From Alnus glutinosa (taxonomy: Eukaryota; Streptophyta; Magnoliopsida; Fagales; Betulaceae): DNA of 64,000 nucleotides. Made by a program: the position numbers and the translations under genes. The notes beneath the pieces are model-generated. The model saw nothing but the letters and a program-made list of their open reading frames with translations. It was not told where the DNA came from and ran no database searches. The stretch covers positions 23,401,628 to 23,465,627 of the forward strand of contig NC_084897.1 in the NCBI RefSeq assembly GCF_958979055.1, read 5' to 3'. This document shows positions 46,717 to 58,900 of this stretch, piece by piece (positions within the stretch are counted from its first letter, which is position 1; each line of letters opens with the position of its first letter).

Positions 46717-49700
46717 ATGGAGAGAAGCGCCGTCTTGGCAGGGCTTCAGCCAAATCAACTGCTATGCCCCTCCCGCCGCCACCCTTCCACTCAACTCCCC
46801 TCCTTTCCCTTCACCGACAAAACACGTTCCTCTCCTTTCTCTCTCAAGGTATTATTGCATTTCCTTTCCTCTTCATTTTCACTCTCAATTTCGAATCCTT
46901 CGCCGCTTGATTTTTTTCTATCTTAAATGATTTTGACTTTCGGTTCCCTGTGAAAATTGCTTTCAGCTGCAGAAGCAGTTTCCTCTTGCTTCTCTTGGTG
47001 CTCTTCGAGAGGCTTCTCCCTTTAGGCCTGATGCCGTTTTGTCTGAAACTTACAGGTTTGTATATTGTTCTTGTTGATTTATTATTATTATTTTTTATTT
47101 TTTTCATTTCGACTTGATAATTATTTGATTTGGAAACTGAATCACGGGTTGCTTTGTTCTGAAAACAAAGCTAATCTTTGGATAGATTTGGCCATTAAGT
47201 TCTCAAGTGATGTTCTAGTTTCTGAGTTTCGGGCCTTTTCAATATAATTTAACAAATAGAGGCAATCTTGTGGAGTAACGGTGGTTTAGTGTGTAATGGG
47301 CTTAATCTTTTCAACTTGATAGGTGGTGATAGGCCATCCTGTGACCGCTCACTCACACACATACACACAAACACACGAGTTATCTTGAAACCCATGAGGT
47401 AGATTCACATTAGGTACATCGCCAATCTCTCTGTCGCTCTTTGTCTACGAGGAAGAACATAATGGTTGAACATGTATATTGCATTCCGGATGGACTTGTT
47501 TTTGGTCATTGACATGCTTTTTGTTGAACAACGGCAGTGAAACATCCGAATTAGCTGACATAGACTGGGACAACCTTGGATTTTCATTTCTTCCTACTGA
47601 TTATATGTATACCATGAAATGTGCTCGAGGAGGGGAATTCTCTAAAGGTGAATTACAGCGCTTTGGGAACATTGAAATGAGCCCATCAGCTGGAGTCTTG
47701 AATTATGGGCAGGTTAGATATTAAACCTTCATATGCTGGACATATGCTGTTACATTACCTTTATGCATGGATAGCAGCATTCAATAATCTGTCATTTTCT
47801 AATTTTTATGAGCTTTTGGATTTTTGTTCTTCCTTTTTTTTATATTAAACAGTTTTTCTTGTATACTTCCTGTGTATTAGGATTGTACCCTTTGCTCTTT
47901 TAGTGAGAATTTTGTGTAACTAGTAATGCAAACATCACAGGAATTTTGAAATTTGTGTTAATTTTTGTTTAACTTGCTAGAAGTTTGTATGAGGTACACA
48001 CTCATTTAAATGTAGTTTGGTTTTTATGTTTTGCTAGTCTGGTATTTGGGGCCATTTTCTTTGGCCCTTTGGATGTTGATTGTAGAACTTTAATGGCACT
48101 GGTATTTGGGATGCATCTGTCTTCAATTTACATGCGTGTATGCATACTTGCTCTTTATCTATGTTTAAAAATGTAGTTAAGGAATTTTACCATCGGTTTC
48201 TTAAAATATTAAGTGGCGTTTGATTTGAGGAATCCGATATGTACTTTGATATTCAGATTCTTGGGAACGTGATGCCTGAGAATTTGAATGTTGGGGATGT
48301 AATGATACCCACATTTGACTTGAAAAGAAATCTAATAAGATTTTTGAGAATATGAATCTCTCACGTTTGGCTTATTACTAGAAATTCTGGAAGAATTACT
48401 TTTTTTTTCCCCAAAATATCCTTGTCCGAGATGTGTTGCTTTTCTTTTTGGGCTTATCCAAAATATACAGGAATTCCCAAAAATAATACCTTTAATTTTG
48501 AACCTACATCTTTTAATTCACCAAAGGGCATTTTAGGAAGATGGTTATGTTTATTTTATTTCATTCTCGCCATTTGTCACTTCTATCAAATTTTGGACAG
48601 ATTAGTATTTATTTTTGCTTAAAAATATTATTTTCAATAAACTTATAATCAAAGGGGAACAAAGAAAACAAAAAGATAATAATAGGATTACATAAACTCA
48701 ACTTATGACTTATCAAAAAAAAAATAAAAAAAAAAATAAACTCAAATACAAAAAGCTAAAACATAGCTCAAACACCTAGTGTTGTTCATGCTTTCAATAC
48801 TATAACCATACCTTTAAAAAAATACATTGTTCATCAACTACAGATCCAAGCCAAATATTACATATACATTGGATTCACCCAACATCTCTAGTACCTGCAT
48901 CCCATGGATTGAATGCAACCTAAATCCTCATGCATTTTTTTAAGTGGAATTCACATGGATATTCTTATCCCTAAATCCTCCCTTCAGATGGCTGAATGCA
49001 TATAAATTTTCTTCATTATTTCATTTAGCCTTATAACTAGGTACCCTTTTTTTTTTCTTTTTCTTTTTTGATAAGTAAGAAGATTTTATTAAAAAAAGCG
49101 TAAAGCGCCCTAAGTACACAGGAAGTATACAGAGGAACAACCCAGCTAGCCCACAAATAGCTCAATAGAAATTAAGATACGTTTGCATAGCATAAAGGAA
49201 AAAAGAGAAGAAGATAAATGGAAATTTAACAAATAATAAAGTTAGGTCTTTCATTGCAAAAACACATGTATATATGCATGCTCCCACCATCAATCCTACT
49301 CCACAGGTATTACTGTCTTTACTATTTTTATGCTTTCATTCTCACTTGCCCCAAAGAGCAACAATCATGAATTCCTCTCTCTTTCTCTGCCACTCAACCA
49401 GTGCAAACACCAGAAATCCTGTAACAGTACCTAAAGCTAAAGAACAGTATGGTTAGGGGGAGTACGAGAGGATAGGGGGTTCGGAGAAATGCCAGAAAGA
49501 ACGGAAGATGAAAGACGGTGAATCAGCAAAATAAAAAAATAAAAAAATCCAAGGTAAACCTATAGACAGAAGCAACAAAATGCAGAAGAGAGAACGTTGT
49601 CACACTCATAAAGAAAAGAGGGTGCGTTGCTATGGATTGAGTCCAAAACCTGGAAGCAAGTCCACTTCTTCGACTCCCTATCACACAGCTCAATAATAGA

Positions 49701-52700
49701 TTCACCAAAAGTTAAAGGGGCCAGAGTTTGATTTTCTGATGAGCTAACTGAAATCTAGTGCTTGAAGTCGAGAAAGGGATGGCCACGTTGAGGTTTCAGG
49801 TGGGGGTTGCTAGTTTGGCAGTTCTTGGCTTTGACGGGTGTGAGGGAGAGGAGTAGTTGGATGATGGAGAGAGAGAAGTGGCCAGGTGAGGAAGAGAGAG
49901 TCAGGAGGAGAGAATGTCTGGGAATCCTAGAGGAGTCCAAGAACTCTTAAAATATGATCTGTATGGGACACCACCTTAAATGGTTAATCATATAGTGTGT
50001 GGTTTACTTGCCAAAATAGTTTTCGTATACATGTTATTTCTTGATTTTGATGAGATTGATTCCAGAATTCAAAGGAAGTCAAACTTGAAATGAAAGAATT
50101 GATAGAAGAGGGGATTAGAGGAGTTTGAATTCTACTACTGAATGAAGATTCTGATAATTCCAATTTTGGAATAACTAGATAGACTTCAAGTCTGCTGACA
50201 CTTGTGTGTGTATATGCATATCAATGGATGCTTCATCATGGTTTGTCCTTAAGATCATACTTATTTTCCTTTTATATGGCATTTTATTTGATTGCTGTTT
50301 CCGTTGCTTCAGTCTTGATGAGGTTTCCCTCATTTCTCTTTCTTTTGTCTCTAGGGGTTATTTGAAGGCTTGAAAGCGTACAGGAAACAAGATGGTAGTA
50401 TTCTACTGTTTCGTCCTGAGGAAAATGCACAGCGAATGAGGTTGGGTGCAGAGCGGATGTGCATGCCATCACTAACAGTTGAACAGTTTGTGGAAGCTGT
50501 GAAGGCTACTGTTTTAGCAAACAAACGTTGGGTAGCATACCTCTCCCCCTTCCTTGTATTGCTTAGAGAGAGAGAAAAAAAAAGTTTGGTAGCATACCTC
50601 GTTAATCTTGCAGATTGGCAGTACATGTCAGATTGGTAAATCTTTAATGTCTCATTTCAGGTTCCACCTCCAGGTAAAGGTTCCTTATACATCAGGCCAT
50701 TGCTAATGGGGAGTGGAGCTGTTCTTGGTCTTGCACCTGCTCCAGAGTATACCTTTCTGATTTATGTGTCACCTGTTGGAAACTATTTTAAGGTTTATAA
50801 TCCTCCCTTGCATATTGTTATCCATTCTATGTTGTTGCCACTTTAAATATGATGTCTTAACCCCCTTTTTAAGTATCTTCAATTATCTACTTTTGGGATC
50901 CATAATGTTGTTAAGATATACCATGACTTGAATGTTTTTTTATTTTTTTTCCTCATGAACTATTTGCTTATTTCTGCTCTGAATTATTGTTTGTTAACAG
51001 ATGCTGAATTTTAGGTGGAATTTTTGGGAATTTGAGCCTCCTTTCAATTTGGAGCTACTGTGAAATGTTTGATATTCTACTGATTCTTCCCTTTCTGCAC
51101 TAAATAATTTAATGAATTCAAGGTTGTGTGTGGAAAATCTTACGAAACATTGCCAATAATGAGCTATAACAGTGAATTCTACGCAAGTTATCGTCGAAGA
51201 TAATATCTTCTATAAGGACCTGGCACAAACCAGGTCCTTTATGCCTTCAAATAGGAAATTGACACATCATAATATCACACCAAATCAAATACACATGGAA
51301 ACACACGATTGAACCTTCTTCCAAAACCCCCCATCTTGTTCTCTTTTCAGTCGTGACACAACCCACCCCACCACCGAGCTGAGTGCCGCCGAACCCCACG
51401 CCCTCTCCTCCTCTACTGTTCCATGATGATGATTATTCATCCTCTTCCTTGGTGCACTTCCCTAATTTTACATCTGGCCGGAGGTAATTCATCCATCGTA
51501 GTCTGCTACTCTTCCACTCACATTGATACCCCTGTCAAATAAAAACAAATTAATTTACCAATTTTCATAAAAAATAGTAATAATACAAAAAAGAATTCAG
51601 TTTCATATATACCAGCAAACTTGGGAAGTTCACGCCAGTTCCAATGGCCATATCTCTGTACATATTCCCTTATTATGTTCTGCTGGACTCCATGCACCTT
51701 TCTTCAATCCATTATTGGTCTATCTCTCTAATATCAAATTTAGACTCCACATCGGATATTTGCACTTGAATTTAGTTGACAGGGAACTCTGGAGATGAGT
51801 CGACAAGTATCCTTTGCTCACTTATGCGGAGGCCTTGTCTCAATAACGCAGGGGTGAGAAACCAAGAAATACCACTAAAGTTTGAGGTTGCAGGTTGAGG
51901 AACCAAGAAATCCCACGCGGTTTTCTCAGTAAAATTTTCCAACTGGATTTTCTCATGAACCAAGAAGTCCCAAGACAATTTCCCCATTTCTAAAGAGAGA
52001 AAGTAGAGAGAGAAAGCAATAAATCTAACAATTTACCAGGGGTGGAGCAGCAGCGGAGCAGAGGGTGGTGGGGTTTGGCGGCGTTCCGCGGTGGCGTGGG
52101 CAGTGGGTCAGCGGTGGACTGGGCTGTGGATCACGACTGAAAAGAGAACACAATGGGGGGATTTGCGAGAAGGTTCATCATGTGTTTTTGTGTGTATTTG
52201 ATTTTTACGATATTCTGATGTGTCCATTTCTTATTTGAGGGCATAAAGGACCTGGTTTATGCCAGGTCCTTATAGAAGTTATTCTCATTGTCTAACTCTT
52301 TCGCATTAGAGGAATGGAATATAAGAATATTCTGTGCAATGAATATCTGACAATCATAACATGGTTAAACCATAGGCGAAGAATATTAGTTAATACTTAC
52401 AAGGACATGGTTTATCAGTGTGGGCCCTACTTTCTTTAAAGATATCAATGACCTGTCAACAAGATGGGTGTAAGTTTACAACTAACTAGAGTACAAATTT
52501 ATGTCTTTTTGATGCCACATATGACCAGTGTCTTTTAGTTGGTTCACTCATGAGTGGATCATATTGGAAGCTTGTGGCCAAAGAAAGATAACTGAGGTGA
52601 CTAATAAGTTGCCACAGTGACTGATGCATCTTTTGATTCCTATATCGTTTAACAGAGTTAAGTAGCTTGATAACTTCTGGGATTGTACCATTACAAACTT

Positions 52701-55700
52701 CTCACGACATTCAGCATGTTGGATGGTTTTCATTTATAATATAGTCTAATAGCAAGCACATTGAATAAATTTTGAGGTATGAAGTTTTGTTAAATTTTTT
52801 AGTACCAACGTATGCCTACATTTGTCACCATTATACTTCAATTTAGCATGAATGATCTCTGTACCAAATGATAACTCCTTCCCTCCATAAAAAGTGCTTG
52901 AGGGTGAGTTCATGGGTTCAATCCCTAACGGTTGCATGAGTTATTAATCAATTTAACAGTTTTATTTGTTGTCAAATGGTGCTAGCATCAAAACTTAGCC
53001 CATCTGTTCCTTTTCTCAGTTTTTGTTAAAACAGAACTATGGAGTTGAAGAGGCTTCTCATTTTAGCTTCGGATTTGAAATATGGTGATTATTATTTTTA
53101 GAACTTTCTGGAAACTAGGGGCCTGCAATTATCACTTAACGTTCTGATGCTTATGCAAGAGAATTGGTTGTTTGTCGTAGTACTTTGCTTTGTTGTTTTG
53201 TGCATGATTTTCTTTCTTTCTTTTGATCCTGGGCTTCATATTCAAACTTTTCTTTCTGTTTAGAAATGTTATCATTTGTTTCTGGATTACTCCACTGTGG
53301 CATATCTTGTCTTTTGTTTTGTGTTGATGGTTTTGATGCGTTCCTGTACTGCAGTTATTGAATGTAATGTGTTTTTATATGTCTGATGCCAGGAAGGTGT
53401 GGCACCAATACATCTGGTTGTTGAACATGAACTGCATCGTGCAACTCCTGGTGGTACTGGAGGTGTAAAGACCATAGGAAACTATGCTGCAGTAAGTTGA
53501 CCTTGCAATTGCTTGTTTAGTACTTATATGTTTCTTATATGCTTGTATCTGTGCTGAGACAAACTTTGTTTTTCTTTTTTCCTCACTAAAGGTTATATGG
53601 TTGTATGCGTTCAAAATATAACTTTCTGTAATTTCATAAATTGTCAAGGCCATTGACTTCTAGTTCAATTGGTACCTTCCCCTTGCAAGAACAAGATGAA
53701 TGGTGAGGTCGTCGATTCACAACCCACAGAGTGCACGTGTAACTTTCCAAAAAGAAAAAGGAAATCATGATCCATCTAGGATCCAAAAGCAGTATACAAA
53801 ATGTAGTTCTTATATGATTTTTTTTTTGTTCGATAATTCTGTTTGGTTGAAAGCTATAATTTGAAGAAGAGGGCTTCATTGTGCTTACGAATGGGCCAAT
53901 GAAAATTGTGGGCTCTTTAATTTTAACTAAACTCAACACTGTACAAGCCATCTCCCAATTTTTTTGTTGAATTAATTAATTACCCTTTACCAGACATTAC
54001 TTATCTGGTTTGTGAATCTCAGGCAATTTGGAGTAAGTGAATTATCTTTTTTATCACTCAAATGTAGGTTCTGAAGGCGCAATCTGCTGCAAAAGCCAAA
54101 GGCTACTCTGATGTGCTGTACCTTGATTGTGTGAACAAAAAATATCTAGAGGAGGTTTCGTCTTGCAACATTTTTGTTGTCAAGGTATGACGGTTAACGG
54201 CTAAGCTGGTCTTTACTGTAGCTATTACCGTTTATAATTATGGTCTGTGTCATTGCTGATTGTTGGGGAAAAGTAAGTCGAATCATTGAATATCACTCTT
54301 ATTTGCAGAAAAGCTTCTATCTTATCTGCTTTTCTTTAAACTGTTATGCTCCCTAATGGATAGAAAAGCAACTGCAAGGCTAATAACAATGCTTCTAAAC
54401 GCATGTCATTAGAGGTGGCCACAGCTGAAATATTCTGATTTTTATGTTCTTGTAGGATAATGTTATCTCTACACCTGCGATAAAAGGGACGATTCTACCT
54501 GGCATTACTCGAAAGAGTATAATTGATGTTGCTCGTAGCCTAGGGTTTCAGGTACTTATTTAATAGCTATGGGCACCATTGATGAGCATTTGATATTAGA
54601 GATATAACTTGCACATTTTTCATTTTTTATTGAGCTACATTCTTTACTAACTGGATCTGCCACTATAATGCTGCTTATTCCTTGCTACTGTGATTTCATA
54701 AAAGGATGAGAATTTTTGGTCTGTCCCACATTTTACCTCGCATGGTATGTATTTGAGGTAGACCAAGCTAATAGACCGGCCTATTTAATTGATGGCTCAC
54801 ACTTGCTTTCAATCATTGGCCTCTTTCAGACTTCTGGTCCAGTCCATTGTGTTTCTTCACAATATTGTGTTGACTTTTGACCAAAATTAGTAGCTCAAAA
54901 GGTAGAATTTACATTTTATTTATATAGCGAAAAGAGTTCAAGCCCTTACTGTTGCCTACATTTTAAAGTTAGTAGGTACCAGTTGTTTGGGCTGTGTTGG
55001 TCTTGGGATTTATACAAGAGGCGTTGTCTTCCAAATTCAGAGTTTTAAAGATTGTGGCTCTCAAAAGCAGACGTTATTCTCTTGGGCCAGAAAGTCATCT
55101 TTATGAATGACGTATTCTTTAGCGTTTCCAATCTAATTATGTCTTTTCCATTCCTTGCCCATCTCCATGGTATATCACTTTAGGTGGAGTGTTATGCTCT
55201 CTCTTAGTAATGGAGGCTCAATGAGTTGAAAAGTATCTAGGGTGACAAATCCACCTTTTTCAATATCCAAGTCGAGCTGGGATAACTTCGATTATAGTTC
55301 CTCTTTCAGATCCAATAGGCATGTTTACATGCTTCCATATAGAGAGGATACCCTGATAATAGGCCTTATTCACACTTTTAGACTTTAGTAGGTCATGGGT
55401 TCAAATCTTCATAGAAACAAAATGTTGTTTTAAAGTTATTTTACTTATCAAAAAACATTATGACATTTGCTCCACCTGTCTGCACTGTGATATTTTTCTG
55501 GTTTCCCTGAAATGTTGTTTTCATTTTACGAGATTATTATTTTCTTCAATGCAACTTTATCAGGTTTCAGTGCCAAGTACCAAGTGGTCATCTGGTTTGT
55601 CTTAGAGAGGAAAACCTCCAATGTGTGAATTAGTGTCCCTTGTCTATCCATACTAGTGGAATAATATTGTGCGAACTTGACTTGGACCTCTAGGAGGGAT

Positions 55701-57153
55701 ATCTTAACTGGTTTTTAGTTGTCGTTGCATAACATGAACTGGATTTTACAAATCATTGATGTTTCTCTGTGAATTCTGGATGTGTTGCATCAGTCCTTTA
55801 GTTCTACAGTATTTAGCTTTTCTCCACCAGCCAGATGACTATTGTAAAATAATTCGCAGGTTGAGGAACGTCATGTGGCAGTAGATGAATTGCTTGATGC
55901 TGATGAAGTTTTTTGCACGGGAACAGCTGTGGTTGTATCACCTGTGGGCAGCATCACTTATAAGGGTAGAAGGTACTAATATATAAAATGAAAGATTGAC
56001 CACCATATTCCATAATTATAGTCCTGATCAGAATTTGGTCTCACTAATAAATTAAATGAACAATGATTCCATTCCCATATGAGTTTGTGCTAATAACAAC
56101 AGATGGTGGAACTAACGAACTTATTGATGAAGTATGTCATACCGATGTAAATTCCAAAATACATGATGCTTATTGCAGCATGATCACATCAATGGTTGAG
56201 AAATGGTTAATATTATTCTACAGCCTAACTTTTTGGAGTCATTTGTCAATGTATGCTATACATTTAAACTTGTCACGCTGGAAATTTAGATCAGCGGCTG
56301 TAGAGCTTAATGCAAATGGAAGTCCTTTTGACTACAGTCATAACACAACTTAAATATGGATCTACAGTGACACATATCAATAGGAATTTTTTCTGGCGAC
56401 ATCAGATAATCAATTCGTGTGGTTGCTTTTGTGAAGTTACTGAATTTTTCAAATTTTTATGCAACATGGGTCGAACATCTGGTGAACTAGTATTTGATTG
56501 AATTACTTTTATTATTTAACTACACATCTTTTGTTGTTTCTATCATGCTCTAAACTTTCATCCATTTGGACATCCTTGTTTCAGTTATTTTCATTTGCCA
56601 TTGGTCATGAGTGACCTTGTGGTTCGAGTGGTGAGTAATTGGCCATGTTTGATCAGATGCTACCTCCAAGAATGGGGTGGTGAGTGAGGTCAAGGGTTCG
56701 ATTGCTTTGATGTGCATGAATTACTCACCACTCGAACAACTTTTTATGGACCAAACATGAGGATGCTGTGAAGGTAGTTTGAGATGAACTGAAATTGTAT
56801 GTGGAAATGTGATTCACTGGTCTTCCTTCTAAAGGACTTATCAAAAGATATATCATATGTATCCTTCTTCTGATGGCAAAGTGCAAATGTAGATTATAAC
56901 ATGTAGTTATCGATCAAGAGTGGCTTGCTTTGTTTAGTTGCTTAAGTAGGAGCATACATTGCACTTTTAAGAACTGTGAATTATATGGCATAAAGTGAAT
57001 CAAATGGCACTTAATTGTAATATTTTCTTTGTCAGGGTGTCTTATAGAGATGGTGGTATTGGTGTTGTGTCACAACAACTCTACTCTGTGCTTACCAGAC
57101 TGCAGATGGGACTTATAGAAGACAAGATGGATTGGACTGTTGAGCTGAGGTAA
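46717..57153 (+). CDS. Branched-chain amino-acid aminotransferase, plastid type
   Basis: PLP enzyme of fold type IV that catalyses the last step of Leu, Ile and Val synthesis (and the first step of their breakdown), exchanging the amino group with glutamate. Exons: 46717-46848, 46967-47055, 47538-47712, 50355-50531, 50661-50792, 53393-53491, 54068-54184, 54456-54551, 55860-55972 and 57036-57153. They sum to 415 codons plus TAA, all GT/AG. Residues 1 to about 70 are Ser/Arg/Pro-rich and look like a chloroplast transit peptide. The family core follows: [32 protein letters not shown] and [12 protein letters not shown]. The PLP lysine is Lys261 in [11 protein letters not shown]. Next come [14 protein letters not shown], the class-IV signature [17 protein letters not shown], and the end [11 protein letters not shown]. 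The ATG has a good context (gcagaaATGG). The gene is stretched to 10.4 kb by transposon-laden introns. The isoform number is not assigned. Confidence 0.94.
47713..50354 (+). other. Intron 3 of the aminotransferase gene
   Basis: A 2.6-kb intron. About 48205-49020 has a diverged hAT-like layout: the left side starts ggcgtttgatttgaggaatc and the right side holds ctaaatcctcccttcag. A retroposon tail lies at 49049-49165 (separate entry). The part at about 49790-49940 is a GA-rich, gene-fragment-like stretch on the minus strand with no recognised product. Confidence 0.6.
49049..49165 (-). mobile_element. Non-LTR retroposon 3' tail in aminotransferase intron 3
   Basis: On the minus strand the sequence reads ctgtatacttcctgtgtact, then a diverged gggcgctttacgc, then aataaaatcttct, ttacttatcaaaaaa and an A-rich tail. 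This end is one I recognise from retroposons common in dicot genomes. The last motif, tacttatcaaaaaa, recurs at about 55443-55457. Confidence 0.65.
51199..52286. mobile_element. Long-TIR DNA transposon in aminotransferase intron 5
   Basis: Inverted termini of at least 145 bp, recognisable to about 230 bp. The left has cttctataaggacctggcac and the right, reverse complemented, has cttctataaggacctggcat. Both continue aaaccaggtcctttatgcc, then through aaccttct to tgttctcttttcagtcgtga. Each end also folds on itself (ggacctggca...aaccaggtcc). The about 1.1-kb element has no transposase and fills over 40 percent of intron 5. Long TIRs suggest the Mutator-like (MULE) group. A perfect 9-bp target duplication was not found by eye. 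The middle (about 51770-51990, -) holds an open frame of unknown origin with repeated WDFLV and ISWFL. Confidence 0.82.
52870..52945 (+). repeat. Possible SINE fragment
   Basis: The stretch tgagttcatgggttcaatccc contains a good pol III B-box (GGTTCAATCCC), with a short flank that looks like a SINE head. The A-box side is not clear. It lies in intron 5 of the aminotransferase gene. Confidence 0.35.
53646..53760 (+). mobile_element. SINE-like element in aminotransferase intron 6
   Basis: An A-box-like ctagttcaattggtacc (about 53660-53676) and a B-box-like ggtcgtcgattcacaaccc (about 53705-53723) stand at tRNA-like spacing. They are followed by cacagagtgcacgtgtaact and an A-rich tail. Oriented with the gene. 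Confidence 0.55.
55360..55460 (+). mobile_element. SINE fragment with ACTTATCAAAAAA tail
   Basis: The B-box-like tgggttcaaatcttc is followed after about 45 bp by ttttacttatcaaaaaaca. The tail equals that of the retroposon at 49049-49165. It lies in intron 8 of the aminotransferase gene. Confidence 0.55.
56600..56760 (+). mobile_element. SINE-like element with terminal inverted repeat
   Basis: An A-box-like tggttcgagtggtgag and a B-box-like gggttcgattgc (about 56691-56702) stand at pol III spacing. In addition gtggttcgagtggtgagtaa (from 56619) is repeated in inverse at 56719-56740 with one mismatch over 22 bp, so the unit can fold into a hairpin. It lies in intron 9 of the aminotransferase gene. 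Confidence 0.55.
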
Positions 57154-57159
57154 GTATTT

Positions 57160-58520
57160 TCAAGTGAACATATCTATAGTTTGTAACGTCTAGAGGCAAA
57201 AGATTGTCAAGTTTGCTTTGGGTACTATCTTTAGGAGTTTTTCACTATGGAGTTATTTCTAAGTTAATGTGTGTGTTCCTGACTACTGAAAGAGCGTGAA
57301 ATTTTTTATTCATCTGATTCGCTTGCGGTTTTTTTTCCCTCTCCCTATTCTGCCCTGAAGCATATGAAACAAATGACAAATAAGATAAAACAGTTTTTAG
57401 GACTAAAGTGGACCTCGTATCAGGTTCAAAATGCCCTACTTTTTCTTTTTTTTTTAGAGAGAGAGAGAGAGAACTGACTTTTTGAGCCTTGAGAGTGGAT
57501 CTTGTATCCGCTTTAAGTCGTCATAAAAGGAATTCGTCAGTCAATTTGTGTTCTGTCTTATAAAATCATAGACTAACCCTAACTCATTTTGTTTCTCTTT
57601 TGTTTCATAATCCTCGGTAAAAAGCATCTTGCCATTCGATGTCATGAGAGCAAAGACAAATTTTTTTTACAATTTGCAAGTTTTATCTATTTCACTAGGC
57701 TTCTTTGTGCTGTGTTAGTCTCGTGACTTCTTTAGTGTCAACAAACTGGATTGGGATCCACAACAATTAACTGTCCAAATTGTTAGCAATTAACATTTAA
57801 TGTAAGAGAGCCCATATGAGATTCACTTGCCCGGATAGATGACTGGACAACTCAAAATTTATCTGGTCTGGTAGGTCTCCTTTGGACTCTTTCTCATTTG
57901 GGCAGATATAAACCTTTTACAACCCTCGGGAGTAGTGGAAAACATCTGTAAATTGTTGAAAGTCGATCGGAGTTAAAAAAATCAGGGTTTCCTATCAGAA
58001 GTAGGAAAACTAATCTTTTCCTAATTTTGATAGGCTAAAGAGAGTTGGTTAGGGTCTAAGCCACAAAACCTGAGTAAGTCTTCTCTCTCTCGATCACCAC
58101 AACAGCAGTACAATGCAGTTCTGCTGTCAACCATGATACCAACGACGATAGTGATCACAACGATGGCGACGTTATCCCAACTACGACGGTGACTCATTTG
58201 ATCAATTTTTCTTGGCCGTACTAATTAAGATCATTATGATAATGCATCCCATTATTGGTAAACTTGGGATTAAAAAAAGTTCATCATGTGCCCACCAGAC
58301 CAAGAACTAAGCTTGCCCATAACAAGATCAGGAGGTCGCGGCTTGCCTCTTTTATCAAAAGCCTAGGGCTTACCCAGGAAGAGTTAAGAGGAGAAGATCA
58401 GAAAAGTTGAAGTATTCCAGGGACAACTCTTTCTTATTCTCTGATGGTGATGGCAAACGCCTTAAGGTCGGTGCTCATCATGTCGAGCAAAGCAATAACC
58501 GTAAGAGTGAAAGCAGGAAA
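57160..58520. other. Downstream of the aminotransferase gene, no intact gene
   Basis: The 3'UTR probably extends to about 57400. A (GA)n run lies at about 57457-57471. The part at about 58290-58515 has coding-like composition on the plus strand (RRSRLASFIKSLGLTQEEL, later FSDGDGKRLKVGAHHVEQ in another frame) but is broken by a stop. It may be the end of a LINE ORF or a gene fragment; no family was recognised with confidence. Confidence 0.4.
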
Positions 58521-58525
58521 GTTGA

Positions 58526-58900
58526 ATATTTTTTTTTTTTTGAAGGGAAAAGAGGAAATCTCATTAATCACTCCCAAAGGATGACAAAATTACAATCAAA
58601 CTGAGACAAAGCTCAAAACATTACAGGGACTCACATTATAGGTACCCCGTTACAGTTACCCTAAAAACACATATTATACTAACAATTGCTACGAATAAGC
58701 CTAGCCAACAGAAAGGTGCCTCTGCGATAACATAAAAACTGCTACTTGCACTATAGAGTCGGTCGAACAATCCATATTTTAGAGAAATAATCCGTAACTA
58801 TGAGAGAAATAATCTGTATTTTCGTCGGGATAAAGTTGAAGCTTTTGACCATAACAACAAGGTAGGCTCTCCATGCATACAAGGTTAGAACTCAAAATTG
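58526..58900 (-). mobile_element. Probable retroposon 3' end (minus strand)
   Basis: A T-run at about 58529-58541 followed by gaagggaaaagaggaaatct looks like the poly(A) junction of a minus-strand retroposon. The downstream sequence to about 58900 is non-coding and of different composition from its surroundings. The 5' border is not visible. Confidence 0.4.

Noticed and set aside
56063..56501. Two overlapping plus-strand frames in aminotransferase intron 9
   Set aside because: They lie inside an intron bounded by verified exons 9 and 10, and have no domain features.
52870..56710. Possible tRNA genes suggested by GGTTCRA motifs
   Set aside because: The B-boxes lack matching acceptor stems and anticodon arms; they fit SINE heads instead.
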